The position numbers and the translations under genes were made by a program. Under the pieces are notes generated by a model, which worked only from the letters and a program-made list of their open reading frames with translations, was not told where the DNA came from and did not search any database. This document shows positions 41,101-48,984 of a DNA stretch of 64,000 bases, one piece after another. Each line of letters begins with the position of its first letter. Positions within the stretch are counted from its first letter, which is position 1. Origin of the DNA: Puteibacter caeruleilacunae (GTDB lineage Bacteria; Bacteroidota; Bacteroidia; Bacteroidales; Prolixibacteraceae); assembly GCA_005217565.1 (NCBI GenBank), contig SJCO01000002.1, positions 528,192 through 592,191 of the forward strand. The letters run 5' to 3'.

Positions 41101-41583
41101 TACAACTCCTTTGGTTGTACCAACAATGGTAATCGTTGCTCCAGGTAACGGTTCTCCACTGTCATCGGTAACCTTACCTTTCACAAACTTATCCTGATTG
41201 CCTGCATTCTCATTTGCACGCACCTTTGGTGATTCACGTATTACCACCGTTTGGTTCACCACATTGTAATCGTACCCTTGTGGTACAACATACTTATCAA
41301 GAAAGTCTTCGATTCTGATCTTTTTCTTTCTAACGCTCAATTTCTCGGCCTTCTCAAAAAGGTCGGAGCGATAGATGAAGGAGAAGTCTGCCTGATCTTC
41401 GAACAACTGTAAAATCTCCTCTACACTCGCATTTTTTACATCTACAGATAACCTTGTATTTTGTGAATAAATACTCGCATTTACCTGAAAGACAGCGATC
41501 AACATAAATAGCGCCAGAAATTTCATACGCAATAAAAAGTCACTGCTTCGCCCAAAAGGCAAAACACTTGGTTTTTTTTTCAT
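38131..41583 (-). CDS. SusC/RagA-family TonB-linked receptor with STN domain
   Basis: A 1150-residue outer-membrane transporter. After a long signal region (hydrophobic part MKFLALFMLIAVFQVNA) comes an STN secretin/TonB N-domain (about 40-110, TRLSVDVKNASVEEILQLF). A carboxypeptidase-regulatory-like domain follows (about 134-205, GKVTDDSGEPLPGATITI). Then a plug with MVVGFGTQKKKTIVGSMSTV, IRGV, LILIDGVE and SILKDATSTAIYGARGANGVI, and a 22-strand barrel ending GVQVSF. The STN domain marks it as a signal-transducing receptor that can control the FecR/sigma pair encoded immediately upstream. It and SusD import oligosaccharides in a TonB-driven manner. Confidence 0.95.
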   Translation of the reverse strand: MKKKPSVLPFGRSSDFLLRMKFLALFMLIAVFQVNASIYSQNTRLSVDVKNASVEEILQLFEDQADFSFIYRSDLFEKAEKLSVRKKKIRIEDFLDKYVVPQGYDYNVVNQTVVIRESPKVRANENAGNQDKFVKGKVTDDSGEPLPGATITIVGTTKGVVTDVDGKYAIEASPGDKLVVTFIGMESKIVDVGNNKKIDVVLSSKSEEVDEIMVVGFGTQKKKTIVGSMSTVKPGELKVPSSNLTTALSGRVAGVISYQTSGEPGQDNAQFFIRGVTSFNLKASPLILIDGVELSTDDLARLNPDDIESFSILKDATSTAIYGARGANGVIYVTTKSGQEGRVKVSARFENSFSGATENLNIADPITYLKLHNEAVRTRDPLGILPYSQTKIDNTLAGGNPNVYPVTDWQKLLLKDHTSNQRFNFNIRGGGKVARYYVAASYTKDNGVLKVDKRNNFNNNINLQRFLLRSNIDVSLTKTTDVILRLHSTLDDYTGPLHGGTDVYNMIMKANPVRFPAYYQPDAANMHTNHILFGNDEGGRFINPYAELVRGYKDSSNSLNLIQVEVKQDLGFITEGLKFRFLGNNNRTSYFQLSRSYNPFYYRIGYYNKATDVYGLELLNEQTGTEFLQFHPDMDKKKINTVRYGEVALNYDRTFNEKHGVSGLLVGIGRQYLDGNANSLQLSLPSRNVGLSGRFTYSYDDRYFAEFNFGYNGSERFAKNSRFGFFPSIGAGWLVSNEKFWKSKVINHLKFRASYGVVGSDNIGDSRKDRFFYLSEVNLKDPNRGAQFGTNYGYGKSGVSISRYENFDITWEEATKFNFGVELNMFNSAVHVLADLFTEKRTNILQTRSSIPVQMGLQASVRSNLGEASSKGIDISIDANKYFSNDFWLSARANFTYATSNFEVYEEPDYASFGAPWKTKVGNPIPQNYGYIAERLFIDQDDVDNSPSQEFADEQVMGGDIKYKDVNGDGIISELDIVPIGKPKVPEINYGFGFSVGYKRFDLSAFFQGLGRVSFFIEADKMSPFTGPKLIGENAILQEFADSHWSEDNRDSYALWPRLSTDVVQNNVQQSTWWLRNGAFLRLKQLELGYDVLKNNTSNNRLGMEQLRFYLSGTNLFHFSKFKLWDPELKGKGMNYPLQRVINLGVQVSF

Positions 41584-41670
41584 AATTTTGTACTTAGTTG
41601 TTAATAGTTCGTATTAATAGCAATTACTTTAGGCGTTGAATGGTGCGAACATTCTTCGCCTATTTTTTTC

Positions 41671-42822
41671 TCATCGAATAGTTACGTTTTTTCCATTTAT
41701 TTCAAATTTTACTTCGTTAGTAGTTTCTATGATTGTTAGGATATCTTCAAACTTATCTTTACGACGAAGGTTGCCTTTAAATTTCACTTTTCTCGACCTA
41801 CTATTCGCAAATGTTACATGAACATCGTACCAACGCGCCAGCGTATACATCATATCTTCCAGAGATTTATTCCTGAAAATATATTTACCATCTTTCCAGG
41901 AGATATATTCAGCAACATTAACAGTTTTTACGTCAGTTTTATCATTTTGCTTGTCATAAACACATTGCATCCCTGGTTCTAATCGATGATGTAATAAATC
42001 GATTGCCGAAACAACATCGACTTTCCCTTCAACCAGTGTTGTGTAGTTTACATTCTCGTCGGGATAGGCATTGATATTAAAACTGGTTCCCAATACCTGT
42101 ATCGTTTGCTTATCAGTCTTTACGTGAAAAGGTTTACTTGCATTATGTGCCACTTCAAAATAAGCTTCCCCTATAAGTTCAACGGTCCGATGATCTTTAT
42201 CAAAGATGACAGGATAACGCAATACCGATTCGGAATTCAGCCATACTTTTGTGCTATCTGAAAGTACAAGGAAGAATTCACCTCCACGAGGCACTTTAAG
42301 CGTGTTGATCTTTGTTTGCTTTTTCTTTCTCAATTTAAATTTCGGGGATTGAGATTTATAAGCCAACTCCTTCCCGGTTTTTACGATTACTGCATCTTTC
42401 TCTTTAAATACATTCTTATGAGATGCATCCAGGTCATATTTTGAACCATCAGATAAAATAAGCGTTGCTTTAGTTCTTCCTGGTTCAATAAGCGTAACCT
42501 GTTGAACAGGAGCCAATGAATCGTAATATAATTTTGCACCGCCAACCAATACAATTACTCCAATAAATATGGCAGCAACATTAATAATTTTTCTAATCCT
42601 AGGGTATATAAATATCTTCTTGGCAACTTTCTTCCTGCTTCCTTCAATATCAATCAACTGCTCAACTTTTGATCCCTCACGCTTATACTGTTGAGCACGC
42701 TCAAAGTAGTCCTTGCGCCTGGCATCTTCATCCAACCAATCATTAAGCTTACCTTCCTCTTCAACTCCTAATCGCTGATTAAGTTTTCGCCAAATAATGC
42801 TAAAGTCTATATTCTTTTTCAT
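41671..42822 (-). CDS. FecR-family anti-sigma regulator
   Basis: A 383-residue inner-membrane protein. Cytoplasmic part at residues 1-75, one membrane helix at about 78-98 (INVAAIFIGVIVLVGGAKLYY), a FecR domain (about 110-260, TLILSDGSKYDL, VPRGGEFFLVLSDSTKVWLNSES, GEAYFEVAHNASKPFHVKT) and a C-terminal DUF4974 domain (about 310-383, YIFRNKSLEDMMYTLARWYDVHVTF). In SusC/FecR/ECF systems the periplasmic DUF4974 part meets the STN domain of the receptor, and the cytoplasmic part holds the sigma factor. It lies between the sigma and SusC genes, in the usual order. Confidence 0.93.
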   Translation of the reverse strand: MKKNIDFSIIWRKLNQRLGVEEEGKLNDWLDEDARRKDYFERAQQYKREGSKVEQLIDIEGSRKKVAKKIFIYPRIRKIINVAAIFIGVIVLVGGAKLYYDSLAPVQQVTLIEPGRTKATLILSDGSKYDLDASHKNVFKEKDAVIVKTGKELAYKSQSPKFKLRKKKQTKINTLKVPRGGEFFLVLSDSTKVWLNSESVLRYPVIFDKDHRTVELIGEAYFEVAHNASKPFHVKTDKQTIQVLGTSFNINAYPDENVNYTTLVEGKVDVVSAIDLLHHRLEPGMQCVYDKQNDKTDVKTVNVAEYISWKDGKYIFRNKSLEDMMYTLARWYDVHVTFANSRSRKVKFKGNLRRKDKFEDILTIIETTNEVKFEINGKNVTIR

Positions 42823-42892
42823 CTAAGTTTTCGATTCTTACGCACACACGACACATGAGAATTGAAAAGGTTGACAAAATTTTGATTTTTTT

Positions 42893-43459
42893 TTAAAGAA
42901 AAGTTAAAAGAAAGTTACAACTCGTAGATTTAAGTAGCGCATCCCGGAGCTGCTTACGAGCCCTAAACAACTGAGTCTTAACAGTTCCATCAGAAACTTC
43001 CAGTTCTTGTGAAATTTCTTTCATTAATTTTCCCTCAAGGTATCTTTTTCTGAAAATTTCTTGCATTTGCTCGGGTAATTCCTCTATAGCATCATGAATT
43101 TGAGCAATTATCTTTGGATCATTAGCTACTGTTTCTTCTTCAGAAATATGAAACATCGACTCCAAATACAGAACCAAATGTTTATCCTGAATCTTTAAAT
43201 CTCGAAGATGGTTCAGACATAAATTTTGTACACATTTAAAGAAATAAGATTTTAAAGATGTATCAATTCTTAATGATTCAACATTAGACCAGAAGTTCAC
43301 AAAAAACGATTGTACAATATCTTCACTAGTGGGAACATCGAAAATATACCCTTCTGCGAAAGTTACCAATACAGGGTAATATTGTCGAAACATCATATCA
43401 AAGACTTCACGGTTTTTCCGCTTAATCTCATTCAATAATATTCTTTCTTCGATATTCAT
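42893..43459 (-). CDS. ECF (extracytoplasmic function) RNA polymerase sigma factor
   Basis: The frame is open from 43498, but MNIEERILLNEIKRKN at the ATG at 43459 is the typical start for Bacteroidota ECF sigma factors, giving 188 residues. Region 2 is seen in REVFDMMFRQYYPVLVTFAEGYI...SEDIVQSFFVNFW, and region 4 in LPEQMQEIFRKRYLEGKLMKEISQELEVSDGTVKTQLFRARKQL, with the helix-turn-helix over EISQELEVSDGTVKTQLFRA. It should drive transcription of the SusC operon once released by FecR. A 284-bp gap after the GH2 gene holds its promoter; no convincing TAnnTTTG box was found there. Confidence 0.93.
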   Translation of the reverse strand: MNIEERILLNEIKRKNREVFDMMFRQYYPVLVTFAEGYIFDVPTSEDIVQSFFVNFWSNVESLRIDTSLKSYFFKCVQNLCLNHLRDLKIQDKHLVLYLESMFHISEEETVANDPKIIAQIHDAIEELPEQMQEIFRKRYLEGKLMKEISQELEVSDGTVKTQLFRARKQLRDALLKSTSCNFLLTFL

Positions 43460-43702
43460 GTAATTAATAATCAATAAAGTATACACTTCATTGAGCAAAG
43501 AAGTTTAGTTTAGCCTTCACAAAACTAACAAGGTAAGTGGAAATAAAAAATCTCCTACAACATGATTTGGTTAGAGGTGCAATTTATTCCAAATCCGAAA
43601 CAAGAGAAGGAAATAGCAGGAAAGATAGATTTACGGTCTTCAAGAAATGTTTTCGGCCTTTAACAAAGAAATGACAAGTAGAATAAAACTTCTTTATCAG
43701 GA

Positions 43703-43728
43703 TAACCTCGGGAAAAATCCCGAGGCTA
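43703..43728 (-). terminator. Stem-loop after the third GH2 gene
   Basis: CCTCGGGA (43706-43713) pairs perfectly with 43718-43725 around a 4-base A-rich loop just below the GH2 stop at 43744. The tail on the minus strand (TTATCCTG) is only weakly T-rich, so it may be partial. Confidence 0.5.
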
Positions 43729-43743
43729 TGATATACAAAAATA

Positions 43744-46161
43744 TTATTTTGAACTCAACTTAATCTTAGCTGTCTTTAGTCCTTTACCTTTTACTTCTAG
43801 CTGAATTTCTCCGGCTTTTTCGTTTGATTGAACTAACACAACCAGCTTACCACTGAAAGCCTTCATTGTAGGCATATGAAACATCTCTAATGAAGTAGCA
43901 TCACCATTACACGCTGCTCGATATGTACCTTGTCCTATTACTTTAAAGCTCAACTGATGGCTAGCTTCTGGGCACAAGTTACCATCCTTATCAACCACTG
44001 AAACCGTAACAAATGACAGATCCTTACCATTGGCATCTAATTCACTTCTATCAGTTGTTAATTCAAGATGATGTGGCTTACCTGCCGTATGAATAGATTT
44101 TTCTGCAACAGGCTTCCCCTCCTTATCGTATGCTACAACCTTTACTGTACCGGGCTCATATTTAACATCCATCCACATCAAACGATAACGATGCTGTTTT
44201 GATTGATAACTTTTCTTTTGAATACCTTGACTTTTTCCATTTATGAATAACTCGGCACTATCGTAGTTGGTATACGCAAACACCGGAGTAACCTCTCCTT
44301 CCCGGCCTTTCCAGTTCCAATGAGGGAGAATATGCAGTGTTTCATCGGTGGAATTCCAGCGACTGCGATACAGATAATATCTATCTTTTGGTAAACCAGC
44401 CAGATCACAAATACCAAAATAAGAACTTCGTGATGGCCAGTAACGATCATATGGAGTAGGTTCTCCTAAATAATCAAAACCTGTCCACACGAACTCTCCA
44501 ATTACCCAAGGCTTGTCATCCTGCAATACAAAGTCCTCATCTGGTACATTCGACCAACTGCAAGCCTCCAGGTCGTATGAAGAGCACTGATAATCATCGT
44601 AGGTCTTCATTTTAGCCTCTTTTACAGGGAATTTATATATTCCCCTCGAACTGACTGTGGATGCGGTCTCAGAGCCTAAAATAAAGCCCTGCGGGAATTT
44701 CTCTTGTGCTTCCTCATATAAATGAACACGATAATTCAATCCAGGGATATCCAATATGGCACCAAAACCACTTGCCATCGTTGCCTTAACCTGATCCATA
44801 CCCACAGTTACAGGTCGTGTTGGATCCTCACGGTGGAACAAATCCTGTAACCATCTGGCGCGTTTAACACCAATGCTGCCCCATTGATCTGGCACCTCGT
44901 TACCTGCACTCCACATAACGATACATGGATGATTTCGTGTAGCACGTACCAAATTAACAACATCTTTTTCTGCCCACTCATTAAAGAATCGGTTATAGCC
45001 ATTCTTCACTTTTGCTTTTGCCCACTCATCGAAACTTTCAGCTAAGAATAGGATTCCCATCTCATCGCACAATTCAAGTTGTTCATGCGAAGGCATATTA
45101 TGAGCCGAACGCACGGCATTGCACCCCATATCCTTTAAAATGGTTAACTGACGTCGTAATGCAGCCGTATTTACTGCTGCTCCAATAGGTCCCAAATCAT
45201 GATGAAGACATACTCCTTTGAACTTGGTTACTTCTCCATTTAGCAGGAATCCTTTTCCTGCAATATATTCAACTTTGCGGATACCAAATGTTACGTTTTT
45301 TGTATCCTTCAACTGATTACCTTGATACAATTTACACTCAGCGGTATATAGGTACGGATGCTCTGGACTCCACAGTTTCGGTTTTGTAACGGCAATATTT
45401 TGCTCCATCTCATCGCCATAACGCACCTCGCTACTTTGTGTTGAACACACTTCCCCTTCTGCGTCTTTGATCACTGTTTCTAAACGCAAGTCGTCCCCGT
45501 CAACTGATGTTTTGATATTTACTTTAGCTTGCACTGCATCAATGTAAGGTGTAGTGATAAATGTTCCCCACTGCTTAAATGACACCTCATCTTTAACAAC
45601 CAATCGCACTTTTCGATATAGACCAGCGCCAGGATACCATCGAGATGATAAGCCATGGTTCTCAAGTCGCACAGCCAATGTGTTAGTTCCTTTGTTTAAA
45701 TACTTTGAGATATCGAAATAAAAGTAGCTGTAACCATACTTCCATTCTCCCACCTTCTGTCCGTTCACATAAACCTGAGCTTCACTCATGGCTCCATCGA
45801 AAATCAATAAGGCCTTCTTTCCTTTCTTAAACTCTGGCGCCTCAAAGGTTTTTCGATACCAGCCAACACCAATATATGGTAATGCCCCAGTACGACCTGT
45901 TTTTTCAGTCGCTACTTTCTCGCCATTCTGCACAATGGCAACAGTCTGTTTATCGACCTCTTTATCAAAAGGACCATAAATTGCCCAATCGTGAGGAACG
46001 GTTACAGTTTCCCAGTTTTGATCATTAAAATCGACCTTCATTGCTCCTGATTGATCTCCTTTAATAAATCGCCAATCTTTTTCAAGTAATACTTCGGCTC
46101 GCTGTCCTGACGCAATCAAGGTCCACAGCATAGCCATCCCAATTAAGATGGTAAGTTTCAT
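43744..46161 (-). CDS. GH2 beta-galactosidase-like enzyme with DUF4982 and Ig-like domains
   Basis: An 805-residue exported enzyme (signal peptide to about Gly19). Domains: jelly roll (25-190, VPHDWAIYGPF, GWYRKTFE), Ig-like domain (200-300), TIM barrel (300-590), a DUF4982/GH2_C5-type domain (about 605-690, WNWKGREGEVTPVFAYTNYDSAELFINGKS) and a bacterial Ig-like domain (about 690-805). Acid/base is Glu422 in SAGNEVPDQWG; the nucleophile is probably Glu498 in LGSETAS; GEFVWTGFDYLGEPTPY at 555-571 lines the active site. This subtype differs from the two longer GH2 enzymes in the window and often acts as an exo-beta-galactosidase in Bacteroidota loci; beta-glucuronidase activity cannot be excluded. 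It precedes the sigma/SusC operon. Confidence 0.9.
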   Translation of the reverse strand: MKLTILIGMAMLWTLIASGQRAEVLLEKDWRFIKGDQSGAMKVDFNDQNWETVTVPHDWAIYGPFDKEVDKQTVAIVQNGEKVATEKTGRTGALPYIGVGWYRKTFEAPEFKKGKKALLIFDGAMSEAQVYVNGQKVGEWKYGYSYFYFDISKYLNKGTNTLAVRLENHGLSSRWYPGAGLYRKVRLVVKDEVSFKQWGTFITTPYIDAVQAKVNIKTSVDGDDLRLETVIKDAEGEVCSTQSSEVRYGDEMEQNIAVTKPKLWSPEHPYLYTAECKLYQGNQLKDTKNVTFGIRKVEYIAGKGFLLNGEVTKFKGVCLHHDLGPIGAAVNTAALRRQLTILKDMGCNAVRSAHNMPSHEQLELCDEMGILFLAESFDEWAKAKVKNGYNRFFNEWAEKDVVNLVRATRNHPCIVMWSAGNEVPDQWGSIGVKRARWLQDLFHREDPTRPVTVGMDQVKATMASGFGAILDIPGLNYRVHLYEEAQEKFPQGFILGSETASTVSSRGIYKFPVKEAKMKTYDDYQCSSYDLEACSWSNVPDEDFVLQDDKPWVIGEFVWTGFDYLGEPTPYDRYWPSRSSYFGICDLAGLPKDRYYLYRSRWNSTDETLHILPHWNWKGREGEVTPVFAYTNYDSAELFINGKSQGIQKKSYQSKQHRYRLMWMDVKYEPGTVKVVAYDKEGKPVAEKSIHTAGKPHHLELTTDRSELDANGKDLSFVTVSVVDKDGNLCPEASHQLSFKVIGQGTYRAACNGDATSLEMFHMPTMKAFSGKLVVLVQSNEKAGEIQLEVKGKGLKTAKIKLSSK

Positions 46162-46515
46162 TGTAATTTGTTTGAAATGGTTAATCTAAATAATGCACCG
46201 TGAAGATAAGGAAAAAAGCTTCGCCGGAAAAAGGATGAACGGAAAGGATTGGAGAAATTCGAAAGGCAGAAGACATAAAAGAACAGGATATAAAGGCATA
46301 GGGCAAAGGGCATAGAGCATAGGGCATAGAGCATAGGGCAAAGAGCATGGGGCATGGGGCAAGACAATGCAAGGTGCGGTCCGTAGGGATGTTAATACAG
46401 ATGGCACATGGAGCAAACCAAACAATCTTCCTTTTTGTTGCTATCATAATAGATACACGCTGTCAGGTCTGACGACACTAACAGGTGTAATGTTAATCTA
46501 ATAATCGTCAAGAGG
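46162..46515. other. Intergenic region with tandem heptamer repeat
   Basis: A 354-bp gap between divergent genes (GH2 on minus, adenosyltransferase on plus). It contains the heptamer array at 46294-46363, followed by GCAAGGTGCGGTCCGTAGGG (46369-46388), which resembles a fragment of a GC-rich dispersed repeat. The last 70 bp should carry the promoter of the adenosyltransferase gene. No cobalamin riboswitch-like sequence was recognised. Reading frames here on the minus strand only translate the repeat. Confidence 0.6.
46294..46363. repeat. Tandem 7-bp repeat (GRGCATA type)
   Basis: Ten contiguous units of seven bases: AGGCATA, GGGCAAA, GGGCATA, GAGCATA, GGGCATA, GAGCATA, GGGCAAA, GAGCATG, GGGCATG, GGGCAAG. 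Unit variation is confined mostly to positions 2, 6 and 7. The array is degenerate, so copy number is probably old or slowly changing. Confidence 0.9.
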
Positions 46516-47067
46516 ATGAAAGTATATACAAAAACTGGAGATGATGGGACAACAGGACTCATTGGAGGTACCAGGGTAAAAAAATATCACGACAGGCTAG
46601 AGGCATATGGTACTGTCGATGAACTAAACTCCTGGATAGGATTAATTCGATCACAGGAGATTGGTAACGATCATATCGATACATTAATTAAAATCCAGGA
46701 GCTTCTTTTTGTCATCGGAGGCAATCTTGCCACTGATTATGAAAAATCGAATATGAAAGAATATCTACCATGTACAAATGAGGATATTCAATACCTTGAA
46801 AAGGAGATGGACAGGATGAATGAATCATTGCCTGAAATGCGTGCTTTTGTGCTACCTGGCGGGAATAATGTCGTCTCGTTTTGTCATATTGCCCGAACCA
46901 TTTGTAGGAGGACAGAGAGGCTTACGATAAAGTTAAGCGAAGAGCTTCTGGTTGACCTAAATGTGATAAAATATCTAAATAGACTATCAGATTATCTATT
47001 TGTATTATCAAGAAGGCTCACTCACGATCAAAATGTAAAAGAAATCCCTTGGATTTTGAAAAAATAA
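46516..47067 (+). CDS. PduO-type ATP:cob(I)alamin adenosyltransferase
   Basis: A 183-residue cytoplasmic enzyme that transfers the adenosyl group of ATP to cob(I)alamin to make coenzyme B12. The N-terminal KVYTKTGDDGTTGLIGGTRVKK is the family ATP-binding signature. LEAYGTVDELNSWIGL, PGGNNVVSFCHIARTICRRTER and YLNRLSDYLFVLSRRL are the conserved helices of the trimeric five-helix bundle, and the Arg of CRRTER and the Asp/Asn of YLNRLSD are the expected active-site positions. Length matches the family. It stands alone on the plus strand, 89 bp before the DUF2795 gene. Confidence 0.93.
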   Translation: MKVYTKTGDDGTTGLIGGTRVKKYHDRLEAYGTVDELNSWIGLIRSQEIGNDHIDTLIKIQELLFVIGGNLATDYEKSNMKEYLPCTNEDIQYLEKEMDRMNESLPEMRAFVLPGGNNVVSFCHIARTICRRTERLTIKLSEELLVDLNVIKYLNRLSDYLFVLSRRLTHDQNVKEIPWILKK

Positions 47068-47155
47068 TTTTTTAATTCGCGGAAAGAAGTTGAATATATT
47101 TTTACTATATTCATCGCGCTCTAGAAATCAAGTTTAACGTATGAACTTTTGAGTT

Positions 47156-47377
47156 ATGTATTGGACATTAGAATTAGCCTCAAAATTAGAAGACGCTCCA
47201 TGGCCAGCATCGAAAGATGAATTAATCGATTTTGCCATCAGATCAGGAGCACCGCTTGAAGTTATTGAGAACTTACAAGAAATTGAAGATGAAGGAGAAA
47301 TCTATGAAAGTATCGAAGATATTTGGCCGGATTATCCAAGTAAAGATGACTTCTTTTTTAACGAAGACGAATACTAA
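47156..47377 (+). CDS. DUF2795 small acidic protein
   Basis: A 73-residue, strongly acidic protein. MYWTLELASKLEDAPWPASKDELIDFAIRSGAP and ENLQEIEDEGEIYESIEDIWPDYPSKDDFFF are the highly conserved Bacteroidota form of DUF2795, in which almost the whole sequence is fixed. Function is unknown in this lineage. It probably stands alone between two terminator-flanked genes, with 89 bp upstream and a strong terminator just downstream. Despite its small size the conservation makes it a confident gene. Confidence 0.9.
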   Translation: MYWTLELASKLEDAPWPASKDELIDFAIRSGAPLEVIENLQEIEDEGEIYESIEDIWPDYPSKDDFFFNEDEY

Positions 47378-47392
47378 AGCGAAATTAAATAA

Positions 47393-47428
47393 AGAAAAAG
47401 CAGGATGTTAATCATCCTGCTTTTTTTG
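47393..47428. terminator. Strong bidirectional terminator
   Basis: AAAAAGCAGGATG pairs with CATCCTGCTTTTTTT around a short loop (stem 47398-47407 with 47412-47421). The A-run and T-run serve both strands. It ends the DUF2795 gene and overlaps the last codons of the convergent OstA-like gene. Confidence 0.9.
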
Positions 47429-48973
47429 TATCTCCTCGTTCCTTAATGGAAAAATATCATTTTTATCTTTGGGTCGTAATGGATCATACCATACAAATCC
47501 ACTTAAACGAGATTCCTCCTCACCCAAATGTTCAACCGGTACCATCCTTGCATCAGGTTTCTCCAGGAATGCAATCTCTGAGATCTTATTCTCCTTTAAG
47601 CGAATAATAATATTACTGCACTCCACAGTATTTAGTCCTACATAATCAGTACTTTCCTCATCTTCTTTAATAAAGTAAGCAGCCTGACCATTTCCTTTTA
47701 CATCAACCTTGCTTAGTTTCTTATTGTAGATGTAACCAGTCATGTTTCGACCTTTGATCTGATTATACTTTACCGAATCTTCCATCGCGATGATGAAAGC
47801 TTCATTTGTAATATAAACTTCACTGGTAGTTGCATTCTTTCTTCTCATCTCAATTTGTTCTCCAGTCATCTGATTTCCTTCACCCCACAAAATTGGTTCA
47901 TGAAACATTTGTACTGTAGAATCATTGGTAAGATATGCTAATGAATCACACTTACCTTGTAGATCAGTTCTAAAAAAACGCACATTATGGTAGGCTCTGA
48001 TAATCCTTTCATCTGGAATAGTATCAGGTAACGCTCTTAAAGTATCTGCATGTAAAAATAATGTATCGGCCTCTGACACCTGTCTGAATATTGCAGAATC
48101 GGTAACCAAGGCTGTCTGTGCGATATCATTATATATCGCCTTATTTCCCGTAATAATCATGTGATTATCGAAGTCTTCCAGGAAAACATTACCAAAAGCT
48201 CTTCCTTCTCCTGTTTCCTTAGTATAAATAATGGTATCTCCACGCAACACGTGCTTTTCCTGCTTTAGCTCTGCAGCCTTCTTTAACTTTGCAATGTTGG
48301 TTTCGGTATCATACCATCCATCCTCAGCATAAAGTGTACCATCCTCGGTTACAATAGTGGTAGGTCCAAGAATAAATACTCTTCCGGTTACTGTATTGTA
48401 CTTTAATGTATCAGAATAAAGCGTAAAATCTTCATTTACCAACTTTACATCATGACTAAATACGAAGAGATTTTCATTGGCATAGTACTGACCAATATCA
48501 CTGGTTAATGTATTAGCTGAATCAACCAAGGTACCTCCATAGTTGTAATAGCCAATACTTTTTTCCATATCGAAATCAAGAGAATCGGTGGTTAAAGTAA
48601 CTTTCTTATCAACCAACTTTACATTTCGTCTCGCTTTAGCAAGTTGATTCTGTCCTAAATATTTCACAAGTGTACAATACATATGTAGTGTATCACCCTG
48701 ATTAAAATGTACTTTATTAAATCCATGGAATCGATCATTTTCCGATTGAAAGTGTGCACTATCACAATACATATTAACACCTTCATGCAAAAAATGAACG
48801 TCACCAAGCAGTCGATCTGTCTTTTTATCTTTTGATGGTTTATAGTGATTCGCATTCTCAATGTGAATCTCCTTTTTCTCCTGACAGTAACCAGTCTGTG
48901 AGGCCATCAGAATAACTAAACCAATAAAAACTACCGACTTAAAAAATCGAGTGTATAAATTAAAAACTCGCAT
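47408..48973 (-). CDS. OstA-like outer-membrane biogenesis protein
   Basis: A 521-residue exported protein (signal peptide KSVVFIGLVILMASQTGYC). Repeated beta-jelly-roll strands of the OstA/LptA type start at HIENANHYKPSKDKKTDRLLGDVHFLHEGVNMYCDSAHF. Further repeats contain patterns such as TLYSDTLKYNTVTGRVFILGPTTI and LYAEDGWYDTETN. This family in Bacteroidota is thought to act in lipopolysaccharide transport in the periplasm, in place of or beside LptA. It lies 11 bp downstream of the MoxR gene, and the cluster with two SurA-like proteins points to envelope assembly. Confidence 0.85.
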   Translation of the reverse strand: MRVFNLYTRFFKSVVFIGLVILMASQTGYCQEKKEIHIENANHYKPSKDKKTDRLLGDVHFLHEGVNMYCDSAHFQSENDRFHGFNKVHFNQGDTLHMYCTLVKYLGQNQLAKARRNVKLVDKKVTLTTDSLDFDMEKSIGYYNYGGTLVDSANTLTSDIGQYYANENLFVFSHDVKLVNEDFTLYSDTLKYNTVTGRVFILGPTTIVTEDGTLYAEDGWYDTETNIAKLKKAAELKQEKHVLRGDTIIYTKETGEGRAFGNVFLEDFDNHMIITGNKAIYNDIAQTALVTDSAIFRQVSEADTLFLHADTLRALPDTIPDERIIRAYHNVRFFRTDLQGKCDSLAYLTNDSTVQMFHEPILWGEGNQMTGEQIEMRRKNATTSEVYITNEAFIIAMEDSVKYNQIKGRNMTGYIYNKKLSKVDVKGNGQAAYFIKEDEESTDYVGLNTVECSNIIIRLKENKISEIAFLEKPDARMVPVEHLGEEESRLSGFVWYDPLRPKDKNDIFPLRNEEIQKKQDD

Positions 48974-48984
48974 ATATTACTTAA

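Noticed and set aside
46369-46388. Insertion-sequence remnant
   Set aside because: Only a GC-rich 20-base fragment is seen, without terminal repeats, target duplication or transposase coding.
46158-46447. Three overlapping minus-strand ORFs of 69-88 codons with repeated CPM/ALC residues
   Set aside because: They are translations of the 7-bp tandem repeat in three frames; a 7-bp period reads open in all frames and no gene signal is present.
46440-46515. Cobalamin riboswitch before the adenosyltransferase gene
   Set aside because: No B12-box-like element or long folded leader is visible in the short gap.
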